Positions 37,168 to 49,239 of a stretch of DNA of 64,000 nucleotides are shown here, in pieces. The notes beneath the pieces were generated by a model that worked only from the letters and a program-made list of their open reading frames with translations, was not told where the DNA came from and made no database searches. Positions within the stretch are counted from its first letter, which is position 1; every line of letters begins with the position of its first letter. This DNA comes from Leptodontidium sp. MPI-SDFR-AT-0119. Its lineage: Eukaryota; Ascomycota; Leotiomycetes; Helotiales; Leptodontidiaceae. Position numbers and translations under genes: made by a program. The stretch spans positions 478,250-542,249 of the forward strand of contig JAHLEZ010000035.1 of NCBI GenBank assembly GCA_020726505.1, given 5' to 3'.

Positions 37168-38946
37168 TCAGGCCTTGCACTTCTCCAGCCTAACAACGAC
37201 ATTCCACCAGTCTAGCTCGTCAAGGTCTTTTCCTTTATTCTTCTTCTCATCAGCTGGCACTTCCGATCTCATCAGCTCGAAGAAAGATGCCACCTCAGCG
37301 ATACTCTTATATTGCTCAATCTGCATGTTCAACAAATCGCTCACCACATCTCGGTACACAGTGCCCATTTTGTGCCCTAATCTTGGCACATAGGCTGTCA
37401 ACAATTTCGTGAGAAAGGCTGACGGAGTGTATTTTTCTTTCCAAAGTGCATTGATTTGCTCCCACAGACCAATCTCAAGCAGGACAATCCCAAGGGAGAA
37501 CAGATCATGACGTTGCTGGAGACGTATTGCGTCACCGGCACCAGGATTGCCTCTGGACTTTACGATCTCTGGATGACGATAAAGATCATGCAAGCGATTT
37601 GGAAGGGAGTACTCGAGGGTGGATTCGGCAGGGTCATTGGGTTTTGAGTACCCAAAGCCGGATATGTAAGGATCATTAATACATGGCTGGGGAGTGGATG
37701 AAGACGAGTCCGCTTGCTCGGAGAAGAAGAGTATCGACTCGGAGCGGAATGAGGTGTGGACCCAACCACATTCATGGAGACGAAGAAGGGAAGACGCCAG
37801 GGTGCGGGCAAGGGTGAAGCGGTCGCCCAGGTCAAGGAGCAGCTCGTGAGGACCGCCACGGGAGAGGAGATCGTGAAGTGTGACAGGTGGTTGCTGCACA
37901 GTGTTTGATGGGAACTCAAAAAGGTATCCATAGCGAGGCAGAGCCTTGTCCCTGAAGTATCCTAGGCAGTTCAGGACACGAAAATCAGATGGTTTTGGTG
38001 AAGCTGGCTCTAAAAGACGGGCAAGGTTTTCCATACGTTGTGTGATGAGTGCCTGGTAGGAGTTTTTCTCATCGATGGTCTTCCACTCGATTAGAATCAC
38101 TTTGCTGCAGTATTCCGCTAGAATGCGAAGTCCTGTAGGAGACTGCTTGATATAGCCCATTACGGACTCTGAGTCTCGTTCATGATCCCGAGTCACGTCG
38201 ATTGGTACACTCGACCCCAACGGAGGGAGAACTTCTTCAGACTGTTTAATTGCGAGCTTCTTCGCACCCGAGGCTTTGATGAGGTCCACATAGGGCGATG
38301 AAAGCCATCGTCGTTTTGATGAACCATCCCTGACAGCCTCATCTCTGTAGGCTATACATGCTTGTTGAATATTATCACAGTCGACAGGATCATATGTCAG
38401 GCGCAGGATGTCCGACTCATTGCAAGCTCCAATCGATCGTCTTTCGCTGGCATCAAATAGGCAATAGAGGCCATCGTTGAGCTCCTTCAGGTCCGAGACA
38501 AGGCTGGCGAACTTTTGTTTGTCCTTCAGCGACCACAAAAATTTCTGTGCCAGAGTCGGTTTGTCGGGGTTTCTGGCGCGCAATATACCTAGCAGAATGC
38601 GCTGCTCAAGAGACTCTGGTTCAGAAACTCCCTCAATCTTCAGGCCGTATTTCTCCTTCAGTTTCTTCGAGTCTGTGAAGAGCTCCTGGATCTGGGTCAA
38701 AATCCCTCTCACGTCTTCCACAAGATTCTCTTCTTCAAGAAACTTGTCAAACTCTTCCCGACCAGCACCCCAATGCCGCCCCCAGCTCCTGAGTCGGACT
38801 TCTTGAATGCGCAGCTTCCAAAACTCGATAGAAGCATCTCGCCTCAGGTGTTGTGCTGTGGAGATGAAGCGGTAGCTATGGACAGCAGATACGAAGAGCT
38901 GGGCGGTTAGGCCCAAGACGGCGAGACTAGCTTCCATGCCTGACAT
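37168..38946 (-). CDS. HeLo-domain pseudokinase
   Basis: 592 aa from ATG 38946 (the frame is open to 39096, where an earlier ATG would add 50 residues; 38946 is chosen because it places the HeLo domain at the very N-terminus). Residues 1-190: HeLo four-helix bundle, starting MSGMEASLAVLGLTAQLFVS and containing the family's R-L-R-x-W-G block (VRLRSWGRHWG). HeLo is the membrane-targeting death domain of fungal allorecognition proteins. Residues about 270-560: protein-kinase fold, with the possible VAIK-type lysine in VILIEWK, the helix-F aspartate in HDLFSLGIVLLE, and Arg/Pro-rich later helices. It is catalytically dead on paper: the H-R-D loop reads HECGWVHTSFRSES (no Asp) and D-F-G reads SGFGYS. 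No prion-forming repeat is visible at the C-terminus. A single exon. Divergent from the kinase-ankyrin gene starting at 39211. Confidence 0.85.
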   Translation of the reverse strand: MSGMEASLAVLGLTAQLFVSAVHSYRFISTAQHLRRDASIEFWKLRIQEVRLRSWGRHWGAGREEFDKFLEEENLVEDVRGILTQIQELFTDSKKLKEKYGLKIEGVSEPESLEQRILLGILRARNPDKPTLAQKFLWSLKDKQKFASLVSDLKELNDGLYCLFDASERRSIGACNESDILRLTYDPVDCDNIQQACIAYRDEAVRDGSSKRRWLSSPYVDLIKASGAKKLAIKQSEEVLPPLGSSVPIDVTRDHERDSESVMGYIKQSPTGLRILAEYCSKVILIEWKTIDEKNSYQALITQRMENLARLLEPASPKPSDFRVLNCLGYFRDKALPRYGYLFEFPSNTVQQPPVTLHDLLSRGGPHELLLDLGDRFTLARTLASSLLRLHECGWVHTSFRSESILFFSEQADSSSSTPQPCINDPYISGFGYSKPNDPAESTLEYSLPNRLHDLYRHPEIVKSRGNPGAGDAIRLQQRHDLFSLGIVLLEIGLWEQINALWKEKYTPSAFLTKLLTAYVPRLGHKMGTVYRDVVSDLLNMQIEQYKSIAEVASFFELMRSEVPADEKKNKGKDLDELDWWNVVVRLEKCKA

Positions 38947-39210
38947 GACTACGGTATCCAGAGACACAATAAAAGTTGCCAGAAGTTGTTGATATTTGAA
39001 GCCCTCATCCACAAGCGCCAGCGGACACAGGGTTGCAGAAAGAGGTGGATTGTGGTGCCCGATCAAATAGCGAGATGACTCGCCAAGAGGTTGCATTCAG
39101 CTGAGGCTGAATCTACTGAAGGTGCATGCCCAATCCATCGTTCTGCTCCCTGGGATTTCCACGCACCGCCTCAAGGCGGTGAGACATACTTACGGGCATG
39201 AACCTTCGTA
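38947..39210. promoter_or_regulatory. Short shared promoter of a divergent gene pair
   Basis: 264 bp between the two start codons, or only 114 bp if the HeLo gene starts at 39096. It must contain both promoters. In the middle lies CACCGCCTCAAGGCGGTG (39164-39181), an inverted repeat with perfect 8-bp arms and a 2-bp spacer, suitable for a dimeric regulator or a hairpin. Co-regulation of the two genes is inferred from this arrangement. Confidence 0.55.
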
Positions 39211-42200
39211 ATGCTTAGGCCACCCGCAAAAAATATCGAGCTTTCGCCTGGTCATATATCCAGGAGGCGGGGGAACTCAGTGCAGAAGTTAAAAGAACAC
39301 TCAACTCCTTCTACCGTGTTCATTCACCCAAATCAGGATGCGATGGCTGCATCATCCATTCTAGCTTCTCGACAATGGAGGGATGACCATCCCTCATTTG
39401 CAAACAGCGATGCCGCCAATATTCCAGAGGAACCTTACCGGATGAAAAGCTCTGAAGCTCTACTGCTCTTCCTCGAAGTTGTAAGTGCAGGATGCGTTGG
39501 AGTTGCCACCGATCTCGAGCCAGTTCATCATCTAGAAACCCTCGGTGAAGGACTCTCCTTCTCGGTCAAAGTGCACACGAGAAGGAGATCTAGCAAGTTC
39601 GTGCTCAAAGTTTTCAAACACAGCCTTGTTGTGGGCGAAAATGCCACCTTCAACCAAGATCAGCTCACAGCACTCATTATGGAGGCTCACGTTCTGGGCC
39701 ACAAGCCTCTTCACGACCACGAGAACATCGTCACCATGACTGAGATAAATATGGCAATCCGATCAAGTATCCCCCTCCAGATCTCCCCGGCCCTGTGTCT
39801 CGAGCGCGCACCTCATGGCACTTTGGATTCTTTTGAGCAGTCAGTCTCCAAATCTCAGGTCAGCTGGGCAATGCGAAAGATGCTCTGCTATGATGTGGCA
39901 GCTGGTGTCAAGGCTCTTCATGAATGCGGAGTTGTTCACGGAGATTTGAAGGCAGAGAATGTGCTCATCTTTGATCACCCCGTTCGAGGCTACATCGCCA
40001 AAATCAGCGACTTCGGATCAGTCGCCATACTACCAACCGACGAATCTCAGCAGCAAAGGGTCCGTCTATCTGCCTTTACACCACCATGGAATGCACCTGA
40101 AGCTACAAGCTACATGGCACCCTCCGAACTACCACTCACGGATATGTACTCACTCGGCCTGCTCCTGTGGAGAATCTTCGTCCATCGGGATCCGTTCTTG
40201 CTATTCGACATTCCACTGGACCCAGATCTCAGGCTTGAGCGGAAAGGCACGATACTCGCCGTTTCCAATATTTCTGGGCTGATACCTTGCTTTATTGAAG
40301 AAGAAGTTGGCTTTTTGGATACAGAAGAGATTCTACTTCTTGTGCGGATCTTCGCTCATACTGTTAATGTGGACCCAAAGACTCGATCACTTGACCGGGT
40401 CTTAGAGCTGTTGGAGCAGCACAGTGGTAGACCACAAAATAAGTACGCTCCTAGATATAGACACGGTGAAAAATTGTGACAGAGCTAATCTTTGTCAGTG
40501 CAACGACTACCACACCAGACTCGAAATCATTGGAATTGGCCGCTCTTCCCAATAAGCTCCGTGATGTATTGACCCCGGCTTCGCACTCTGCTCCTCGGTA
40601 GGAAGCTAACTTCAGAATTAGATTCCTTCCAAGCTTGATTGGATTCAAAGATTCCACTATCTCGTACAAAGGCAAATCCTGTTCGCCCTGGAAGACTTTT
40701 GTGGCTTCAAACCAATTCCGAATGGTCCACAAACCCTCCCCGAAACCTTCGAGGACACTCATCTCTACGAAAACGCGATCTGGGCTGTCTTTAAATGCCA
40801 CTTGTTGGGTATCGGTACAGATCCGAGTCCAGAGATAGCACTGGATATTCTCTATCACAGTGGTCTGCCGGAGAATGGCAGACTTTGGAAATCATGGGTC
40901 GTCATCGGACCGCTTTACAAAGCCCTTGGAATCAAAGTTCCCGAGGAGAAGTTCGTCCACGTCGCAGCAATGTCCCTGGGTGGCTCTTTGGACTCCGAAT
41001 TTCACCAGATCGTCTTGTCAGGCAAAGAGCCATACGAGCATAAAGTTGCCAAATTCCACCGAATCGAACTTTCCCAGGAGCAGTTCCGTCAGCTAAGAAC
41101 TAGAATTGCTGACCATGGCTTGGATCGAAGTGCGAGTGCTCATGCAGAGTTTGACGACATTGAAGTTGGCGGCAGCAACACGCTTCTACATGCATCTTCA
41201 TTCTACGATGACGCCATGATCGCCAGCTATCTCGTCAGGAATGGACTGGTAGATATTGACGCCGCGAATGACTTGGGGGAGACTGCTCTCCTTATCGCTT
41301 GCAAATACAACTCATACGACGTGCTCGAGCTTCTCTTGACCAACGGTGTCGATGCGTCCATTGCTGACAAACAAGGCCAAAACGGCCTTTATTGGCTAAT
41401 GTCTCTTCCGCAACAATCAACACTAAATATAGCGAGAAGACTCGTTGAGAACGGGGCACGTCTATCGTGGATGGTGATGGATGTACACAAATCCGAGAAC
41501 ACTGACCTCATTCCCCAATCCTTTCTCCAGCATGGTCGAGTGAATGGAGGTCCCCTACTCCAAGCGATTGCACGACGAGATCTCCATTCTGTCAAGATTC
41601 TGCTTCAGCTCTGTATTGAGTCCTACGACGAACCTATCATTCTGCCCGGAGCCTTATTTGCAGTACCGTTGCGGCTAGCTGCAGACCTTCACCTATTCGA
41701 GATCTTGGAGTTTCTATGCTGGGAACTCGGCAAGGTGCTAACAAGGATAGGAGAAAAGGACATTGCGCCAAATCTAGTTGGGGGTGTGTTCCTGTATATA
41801 ACAAAGACCGACTCCGTCCTCAGAGGAGCTATCAGGATGGCGCAGCATGTTTATCGGCTATGCTATCATGGCGAAGAGTGGAAAGAGGCGGCAAGGAAAA
41901 CAATGGGTGTTCTTCACCGGTTTGGATTCGTGAGTCAGAGCATGGCAGTATTCAACACGATGGAACGGACCCTGAACACCGCAATCGGTGCCGGGAACTA
42001 TGAGGTAGTGAAGGAATTGCTAGAGCATCAGGAGATTCTGGAACAGATTGATGAGGCTGACGAGGACCATTTCGACACTCCAGTAAACAAAGCCCTGAAC
42101 GGCAGAAGGCTCGATATCATGCAGTTACTCATCGAGAAAGGAGCAACAATTGATCTTCGGAAGAAGAGGGATCCAAAGCACAAACTTAGCGGTGTCGAGG

Positions 42201-44552
42201 CAAGTTACCTCCATGTCATCGCCTCCCTACGAATTGAGAAAAACGATTTCGCCGAACTTCTTCTGGAGCAAGGAATTCCACCAGACGTCAAGGACAATCA
42301 AGGTCTCGATGCCTTTGGGCTCGCACTCATTCGATGCTCCTTCAATCTTTGTAGATTGCTACTCAGCCGTGGCTATGACCTGCGAGCACCATGTTTGTTC
42401 GGCTTGACCGTCCTAGGGCAAAGATTCGAAAAACAATTGGCAAAGCAGCACGATGATATTTATGAAGCAGTGAAGTATGTTCTTCCATCCAGCACCTGTG
42501 GCTCCTTCCGATAGATGCTAGAAGTATATGGCTGACTGGTAGAGTAGGTTCTTGCTCGAGTTTGATGGTCCTGGAGGGCAATCACTATTCATCGTCGACT
42601 CTACCAACAATCAGAGTGTTTTGCATATTGCAGTAGCATTTCCCCTGGAAGATGAGACTCGATACAGAGATGTACTGACCCTGTTATTGTCTCACTTCAA
42701 CAAGCCAGAGCACCTGAATGCCCAAGCGGGAAATGCATCCAAATCGACTCCACTTCAAATGGCCATCGCAATGCGAAATCCGATTGCAGTGGCTGCTCTA
42801 ATTGAAGCTGGTGCCAACATGAATATCCAAGACAAGACCGGATCAAATGTCATGGACATTGCTCGCCAGGTTATCACCACCCTTATCGGTGAGGATGCTG
42901 CGGCAAAGCCCAAGAATGCAGGACGGGAGCTGAAACGAGCATTCCAAACACTCTCTGTCCTTGCAAGCTGGCAACCGTGGCCCGAAGATTTCCGCCGGAA
43001 CCAGCAATTGAAGGCAGCGCTCGAGGAGGTTACGCCGTTGATCAACAGGATGATGCAGCTCTCGCACCAAGAGTGCTACGTTCTTAGACTCGAAACGAAG
43101 GCTCTCCAGCTTGTCGCCAATCGAGTAAAGGGGCCGGCATCAACTTTGGACGCTTCTGAGCACATGAGACAGGAGGTAAACAGCATCATTCAACCATGTC
43201 TTTACGCCGAGATCGCTGCCTACGTGGCGCCTAATGAGGAATGGGCACGAAATTCCAGTAGCAGTTATACGTCTGTCCGACGCCGAATTCCATGGTGCAA
43301 GACTATCAATAACGCCAACCTTAGCTCCTTCCAGCAAGCAGCCGCCCTGGAGTGGCTCCTTGAGGAGATCAGAGAGCGCGGACAGGTGGAAGAAGGAAAA
43401 AGCCTCTATGGCCTCTCCCGCTTCGCACATTCTGGCGATCCGGCCCACCTACCAATTGATCACCGATTCGTCCGCTGGCCTCCAACTTTGCTGGACTGGT
43501 ATGTCCGCGCCATCCAAGAGGACCAAGTCGAGCTCGAAGCGTCTGAAAAGGAAGAGGTTGCTGGCTACGTGGAAATTCTCCGTTCTCGCCGAGCCGCCCA
43601 ATCTCGCGGCGTTATCCTTCCACCCTTTTCTCCTGAGTTCAAAAAGCTTCACTTTGAGCAGCTCCAACCCGACAAACTTGACTACGACTCCGTCTGTGTA
43701 AGTCCCATCCTCCTTTACCGCTGCCGCTGCTTCCGCGAGAAAATTAGTGCTTGGACCGTCACCTCTGTTGAGCAGAACTCCCGCGGTGCGGAGTTATGTT
43801 TTACTCTTTTTGGGACTGATCCCATTGGTGCCTTGTATAAGGTCAAGGAGCGCGAGATCAAGCGTAAGAGTGAAGAGATGAAGTGGAAGAAAAGGATCGG
43901 GGTGGATGAAGGTGAGGGACGAGTTGAGAGGACAGGAGTACGGAGGAGTAATAGCGTTGCAGAGGTGCTGCAGATTCCGAGTCAGCAGATGCTGCGCTTG
44001 TTGAGGAGTGGATCTGAGCCATCCGATGCTGTTGATGATGGGAGAATTGTTGAAGTTGATTCCAATGAAGATGAGGACGAAGATCGCGATGTTGAGGAAA
44101 GCTTCGGAGATCAACAAGCCAGTGCTGGGACGGAACAAGACAGAGAGGCTTTCCTGCGGCCCACTGAAGCCAGAGACAAGGAGGGCGACGACGATAGTCT
44201 CGAAGAAGTTGAAGATGAAGAGGGCCCCAGAGATGAGGGCCCACACGAGAGACCAACAGAAGAAACCTCATCAACTCCACCCCCTATCGAGGTTGAGGAC
44301 GACCATGTCGTATCCGCCTTAGTCGCCTACCTTTTCCACGCCCAAGCCAATGAGGTGGGGTCCGGATTCAGCCGTGATACCAAGTTCGCTATCCAGCATA
44401 TTCGTGATGCAAAAGTTGACGGAAATGGTAGGATAACGATTGAAGAAGTCATTGGTGGTAGTGTCGATTCTGAACAGGAACAAATGTATACAGAAGTCGA
44501 GGGGAGTGTGGTTTTACCCGAGAAGCCGTTGGAAAGGCGGTCGGCGCAGTAG
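39211..44552 (+). CDS. Protein kinase with ankyrin repeats
   Basis: Predicted 1719 aa from exons 39211-40442, 40499-40565, 40622-42474 and 42545-44552; the three GT-AG introns remove stops and join in phase. Residues about 105-410 are a kinase with all catalytic elements: glycine loop LGEGLSFSV (111-119), Lys133 in FVLKVF, Glu158, catalytic loop VVHGDLKAENVLI (Asp245, Lys247, Asn250), DFG 267-269 and APE 295-297. HGD in place of HRD is a tolerated variant. Residues about 560-960 hold ankyrin repeats, e.g. NTLLHASSFYDDAMIASYLV, GETALLIACKYNSYDVLELL, then a helical region and further repeats (TPVNKALNGRRLDIMQLLIE, STPLQMAIAMRNPIAVAALI). The tail is very acidic (SNEDEDEDRDVEE). An alternative start is Met45. 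A further intron after YDSVC (43696 on) is possible but not needed. Likely cytosolic signalling protein; partner of the HeLo pseudokinase by position only. Confidence 0.83.
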
Positions 44553-45020
44553 GGAGACAGCGAGTATAGAGACCTAACAGTTAGTACGATAGAATTGTAG
44601 ATGATGATTCTAACATACAGAGTGAGAAAGACTCTTATAGCCCCTTAGCTGTTATAAACACACCCTTTAGCCAGTGTGTAAAATGATTTGATTTGATTTA
44701 ATTAATGGCTATTAATTAAAATCAAATCAAATCAAATCAGATTAATTGATTATTAATTGATTAATTTGATTAATATAAGAGCCGCATCCTAATTAGGTAT
44801 AGAGTGCCAAGATCTATCCTTGTTAGGTTTAACGTATACTAAAAATAGGGATGGCGAGTCCTAACCGAGCTTTACGTAGCTTAGCCAAGTAATTCTAAAG
44901 CCTTTTTTATAACACTTGATTATATTAACTAATAATAAACAAAAAATATATATTAGTAAGTATTTAATAATATATTAATAAGTTAAAGAATATATTAGAA
45001 ATAAAAAGTAGCTTATATTA
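44553..45020. mobile_element. Left end of a second hAT-like element (partial)
   Basis: From 44672 the sequence CAGTGTGTAAAATGATTTG begins a TIR like that at 11295, followed by paired AATCAAATC/GATTAATT repeats and the shared landmark AATATAAGAGCCGCATCCTAA. No matching right end was found before the next element, so it is truncated or is the host DNA of the hAT insertion at 45029. 44553-44671 is the 3' flank of the kinase-ankyrin gene. Confidence 0.55.
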
Positions 45021-45028
45021 TTAAGTAC

Positions 45029-48000
45029 CAGTGTGATAAATAGATTAGATTAGAGTAGTACTCACTACTCTAATCTAATTTAGTAAATTTATATACTACT
45101 CTAAATCTAATCTAATCTAATCTACTACTCTAGATTACTACTCGAGTAGTAGTCATGTGATTATTACACTAGCCAAAAGTAGTCTAAAGCAACGGTCCTT
45201 ACCAAATAAGGCTTAGCGAGCGGCTTTACCCGAGTGACGAATAGTGATTCTTCTCACGTAGTTTACTTAATAACTTTATAAATATAACTTTAATTAAGAA
45301 ATTGTTTAATAAAGCTAGTTATATTAGTAAGTAGTTATATTATAAATTATAGATTATTTATAACTTATTAATTAAATTAATAATTATTATATTAGAAATG
45401 TTTTGATTTATAATTCGGATTATAAATCAACTTTCTAAAGCTTTCTGTTATATTATTAATTACTTTAAGCTATAGAATATACTAGAACTTAAAGCTTAGG
45501 TATAAATAAGTCGTTCCCTTTTACTGACGTTTACTTTTCTTTATTCAAAGTATTTTACTTATCTTACTTAATACTATTAAATTATCATATAAGTATCGAT
45601 CTTATTCTACTACTTATTATTCAAAATGGTTAATAAAACCTCCGTCGCCTTAAATATAGCTCAAAATTCTCCTGAATTTAAGCTTGAAGAATTAGAAAAT
45701 AGCCCTATTATATATAAAAAAAAGCTATTTTCTAAGACTTTAAATCCTCCTAAAGAAAATCCGGAAAATATCGAAAACTATCGAACGGTTACTATTAAAT
45801 GTTTACGTCCCGGTTGTAAGTAAGTTATGTAACCCCTTTATTAATATTTATTAAAATATTTACTAATTAATTAATAGTAAAACTTGGAAAAACGAAAGAG
45901 TTTATGAGTCTACGAGTAATTATATTGCTCATTATAAAAACTCTCATAAAGCTTTTAATATAAGGAGAGTTCTAAATAATATAGACGATGGTACGTATTT
46001 TTTTAAATTATATTAAGGATTTAAGCTAATAATTATTTATAGATTCCGACGTAACCGAATCTTCACAAGGAACTACTAGTACTATTTCGGACGCTTTTAT
46101 TAGACAAAGAGCTGTTAAACGGCCTAAATCTCTTGAACAAGTATTTGATATTAATAGATTTAAGAAGCTTCTTTTTAAGTTTATTATATTAAATAATATA
46201 TCGTTCCGAGCAACTACTTCAAACTCTTTTAAAGAGTTGTTATTTTATCTTAATAAGTAAGTCTTTATTATAACTTTTATAAAGTAATTACACTAATACT
46301 TTATAGTCAAGTACCGAAGTTATATTATTAAGCTCTTAAAGAAGATTTGAATTCTCTTTATTTAGAGAAACAATCTTTAATAAAAGAAGAGCTTAATACA
46401 AACATTAAAACAAACGGTTCTTTTAGTTTAACTTTAGACGCTTGGACGGCTATTAATCAAGACGCTTATCTTGGAATTACAATGTAAGTACTATTAAAAT
46501 CTAATTAAGATAAATAAATTACTAACTTAATGTAGTCACTATATTAATAAAGACTTTCAATTAAAGTCTCATTTATTAGTAATGAAGGATTTAAAAGAGC
46601 CTCACTCTGGCCTTTATTTATTCGAAGTCTTATTACAAACGTTACAAGATTATAATATTGAATATAATATTACTAGGTACGTTTTCTATTTAATCTATTA
46701 AGAATATAACTAACTATTTATATAGTATTACAAGAGATAATGCTAGTTCTAATGATACTTTAATAAAAGCTTTAAAAAGCTATTATGATTTATCTGGAAT
46801 AGCTTTTCAAGGCGATATATCTTGTATTGCTCACGTTTTAAACTTAGTAGTACAAGATATCTTAAAAGCTATTATAAAAGAGGCTTATAATAACCTTAAT
46901 AATAATGATGTTTATAACATCGAAAATGAAGACGAAATTGAAGAAGATATACCTAATAGTAAGTTTGCCCTTATAATAAATTGATATTATTTATTAATAA
47001 ATTAACTTTTATTTAGATATTTCTTTATAGAATCGAATTCGAAGAATAATAATTGGAGTTAAATATTCTCAAGAAAATATGAGATTATTAAAGAGCCAAA
47101 TACAAGCTCTTAATATACAAAATCCTAAAATACCTCAACTTAGTAAGTTATTTTATTAAGATATATATTACTAATAATATACTAATTAATACTACTTTAG
47201 ATCAAAAAACAAGGTGGTCTTCAACAGCTAATATGCTTAAAGACTTTTTACACCTTTGGCCGGCTATTAAAATCGTTATTAGCTTATCCGAGTCAAAAGC
47301 TTTTAAAAAGAATAAAACTATTCTTTTATTAAGAGACTCCGAAATTTTATATTTAGAAAAGTGCCTTAAAATATTTAATATCTTTGTAAAAGCTACTACG
47401 AAATTACAAGCCGATAAATACCCGACTATATATTATTTAATACCAGAGGTATATAATATATATAATCGGTTAGAAACTATTCGAGAAGAATTAAATGTAA
47501 GTATAACCTAATAAATACTAATAAAGTAAGCTAATTATTTTTCTAGGATCCTCTATTTACAGACGCTATAAACAAAGGCATTGCTAAATTAAGGAAATAT
47601 TACCCTAAGCAGGGTATAAACCTTGATAATAAAGCTTTATATTTATCTTTGATTTTAGATCCTAGAATTAAAAGAGACGGTTTAGAGCTTATAGGCCTTA
47701 ACAGAGGTCAATCGACTGATATATTTAATCGATTAAGAGAAATATATAATATATAAGTTATACTTTTAAAGATTTAATTATCAAAAAAATAACTTATTAA
47801 CTTTTATAGATATAAACAAGACTATTTATTAAGTTTACCTCCTTTACAACAAGCCGAAAACATAAATTTAAATCGAAACGACGACGACGATTTAGATATA
47901 TATATAGAAAACAACGATAACGACGAAGTTAATGAATTTACTTTATATTTCGACGAAAGAAGAGCAAATAGAACTGTAAGTTTTTAATTACTATATTATT

Positions 48001-48562
48001 ATCTTATTAAAATAAATACTAATATTTTATTTTATTAGGTTCAACCTTTAACCTTTTGGTTTAATAACAAAGACAAATTTCCAGTTTTATCTTTAATAGC
48101 TCGCAATTATTTACAAATACCGGCAACTTCCGCGTCTTCGGAGAGATATTTTAGTCAAGGAGCTCTTATTATTAATAAGCTAAGAAATAGGCTTAGTAAA
48201 GAGACTTTTGAATTAATAATCTCTTTAAAAAGCTGGAGTGTCTTTAAAGAAGACTTAAAAGAAGAAGAAAGAATTAATATTAGAGAAGAGGATATGTTTA
48301 TTATTGATTAGTTTATTTAGTATAGTTATAAATAAAAGTGCTTAATTACATTAGTTTTAAATCTAATATCTCTTAATTACTTACTTATATATTAACTTAT
48401 ATAAAATATGTTTATTAATAATCTAATAATCTAGATTAGGCAAGATTTACTACTCTAAATCTAATCTTAAATTTTTAGATTTTTTACTAATCTAATCTAA
48501 TCTAATCTAATCTACTACTCTAGATTACTACTCAAGTAGTAGATTAGAAATTTTTCACACTG
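45029..48562 (+). mobile_element. hAT transposon, near-complete
   Basis: 3534 bp with inverted ends CAGTGTGATAAAT... and ...AATTTTTCACACTG and a perfect 8-bp target duplication TTAAGTAC (45021-45028 and 48563-48570). Both subterminal regions are filled with TCTAATC and ACTACTC repeats in opposite orientation, the usual transposase binding sites of hAT elements. The transposase gene lies in the middle on the plus strand. Ends and target site are intact, so the insertion is comparatively recent even though the gene has a few stops. Confidence 0.93.
45626..48311 (+). pseudogene. hAT transposase, multi-exon, with in-frame stops
   Basis: About ten short exons separated by TA-rich introns. In order: a BED-type zinc finger (CLRPGC ... 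HYKNSH) in exons 1-2; LTLDAWTA and ITRDNASSND (two catalytic Asp regions of the hAT RNase-H fold) with CIAHVLNLVVQ; TRWSSTANM; KYPTIYY; and at the end the hAT dimerisation domain (PATSASSERYFSQGALIINK ... RNRLSKET). The stop is TAG 48309-48311. In the best frame-consistent joins two internal stops remain, TAA 46329-46331 (QAL expected) and TAG 47028-47030, both explicable as CAA/CAG to TAA/TAG; the donor near 47755 is also not GT-perfect. So it is probably recently inactivated, unless my joins are wrong. Confidence 0.85.
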
Positions 48563-48570
48563 TTAAGTAC

Positions 48571-49239
48571 TTTAAAGAAACTAATAATAGCTAACGCATC
48601 TCAATATAGGCTTAAGGATTAAGACAATTACGAGATAGTCGTTACTAATTTTAAATAAGCCGTGGACTTATTCGCTATTTATAATTACTCGAGCTTTATT
48701 TATAACTACGTACACTTAGTCGTTTAAGTAGAGAGCTTATAAGAGTAGATATGAGATAATACATCTCGAGGGTTAAGGCGTAGGCAAGAAACGAAGTAAT
48801 TATCACTAGTCTCTTTCTTACTTATCCGAAACCTTAGACTACATAAATTAATCCGCGACGTAAAAGGTCCCTCTAAGGCTAAGTTCGACTCTAAACAGGT
48901 ACTAAGTATTATAAGAACAAAATAAACACATTTAATAATTTAATTACTAGCTTTAATTATAATATAAATATTTATATAAACGTTAATAAGGGCTAGTAGT
49001 AATAATTACTTAATCTATTATATACGAATATAAAAAAACCCGTTATTTTATCTTATTAAAATACTCGCTTATTTAATCTATCTCTAATTCCTTAGGGTTA
49101 AGGTTTGAGGTTTAGGTTATATTTGTTTCTAATAACGCTAACTTGCTACAAGTGTTTTTCTCTCTCTTTATTTCTTGTATAAGTATATATATAAGGTATA
49201 TTATAAGTAAAAAAGTAAGGTTAAAGTAAGTAAAATGTA
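48571..49239. other. TA-rich flank, nothing supported
   Basis: No readable domain on either strand. Forms the right flank of the hAT insertion and the left flank of the minisatellite. Confidence 0.5.

Noticed and set aside
37168..39096. Prion-forming domain at the C-terminus of the HeLo protein
   Set aside because: No repeated Gly/Asn-rich amyloid motif is seen; the C-terminus is charged (DELDWWNVVVRLEK).
43858..44280. Minus-strand open frames inside the kinase-ankyrin gene
   Set aside because: Antisense to an acidic, codon-biased coding region; long shadow frames are expected there.
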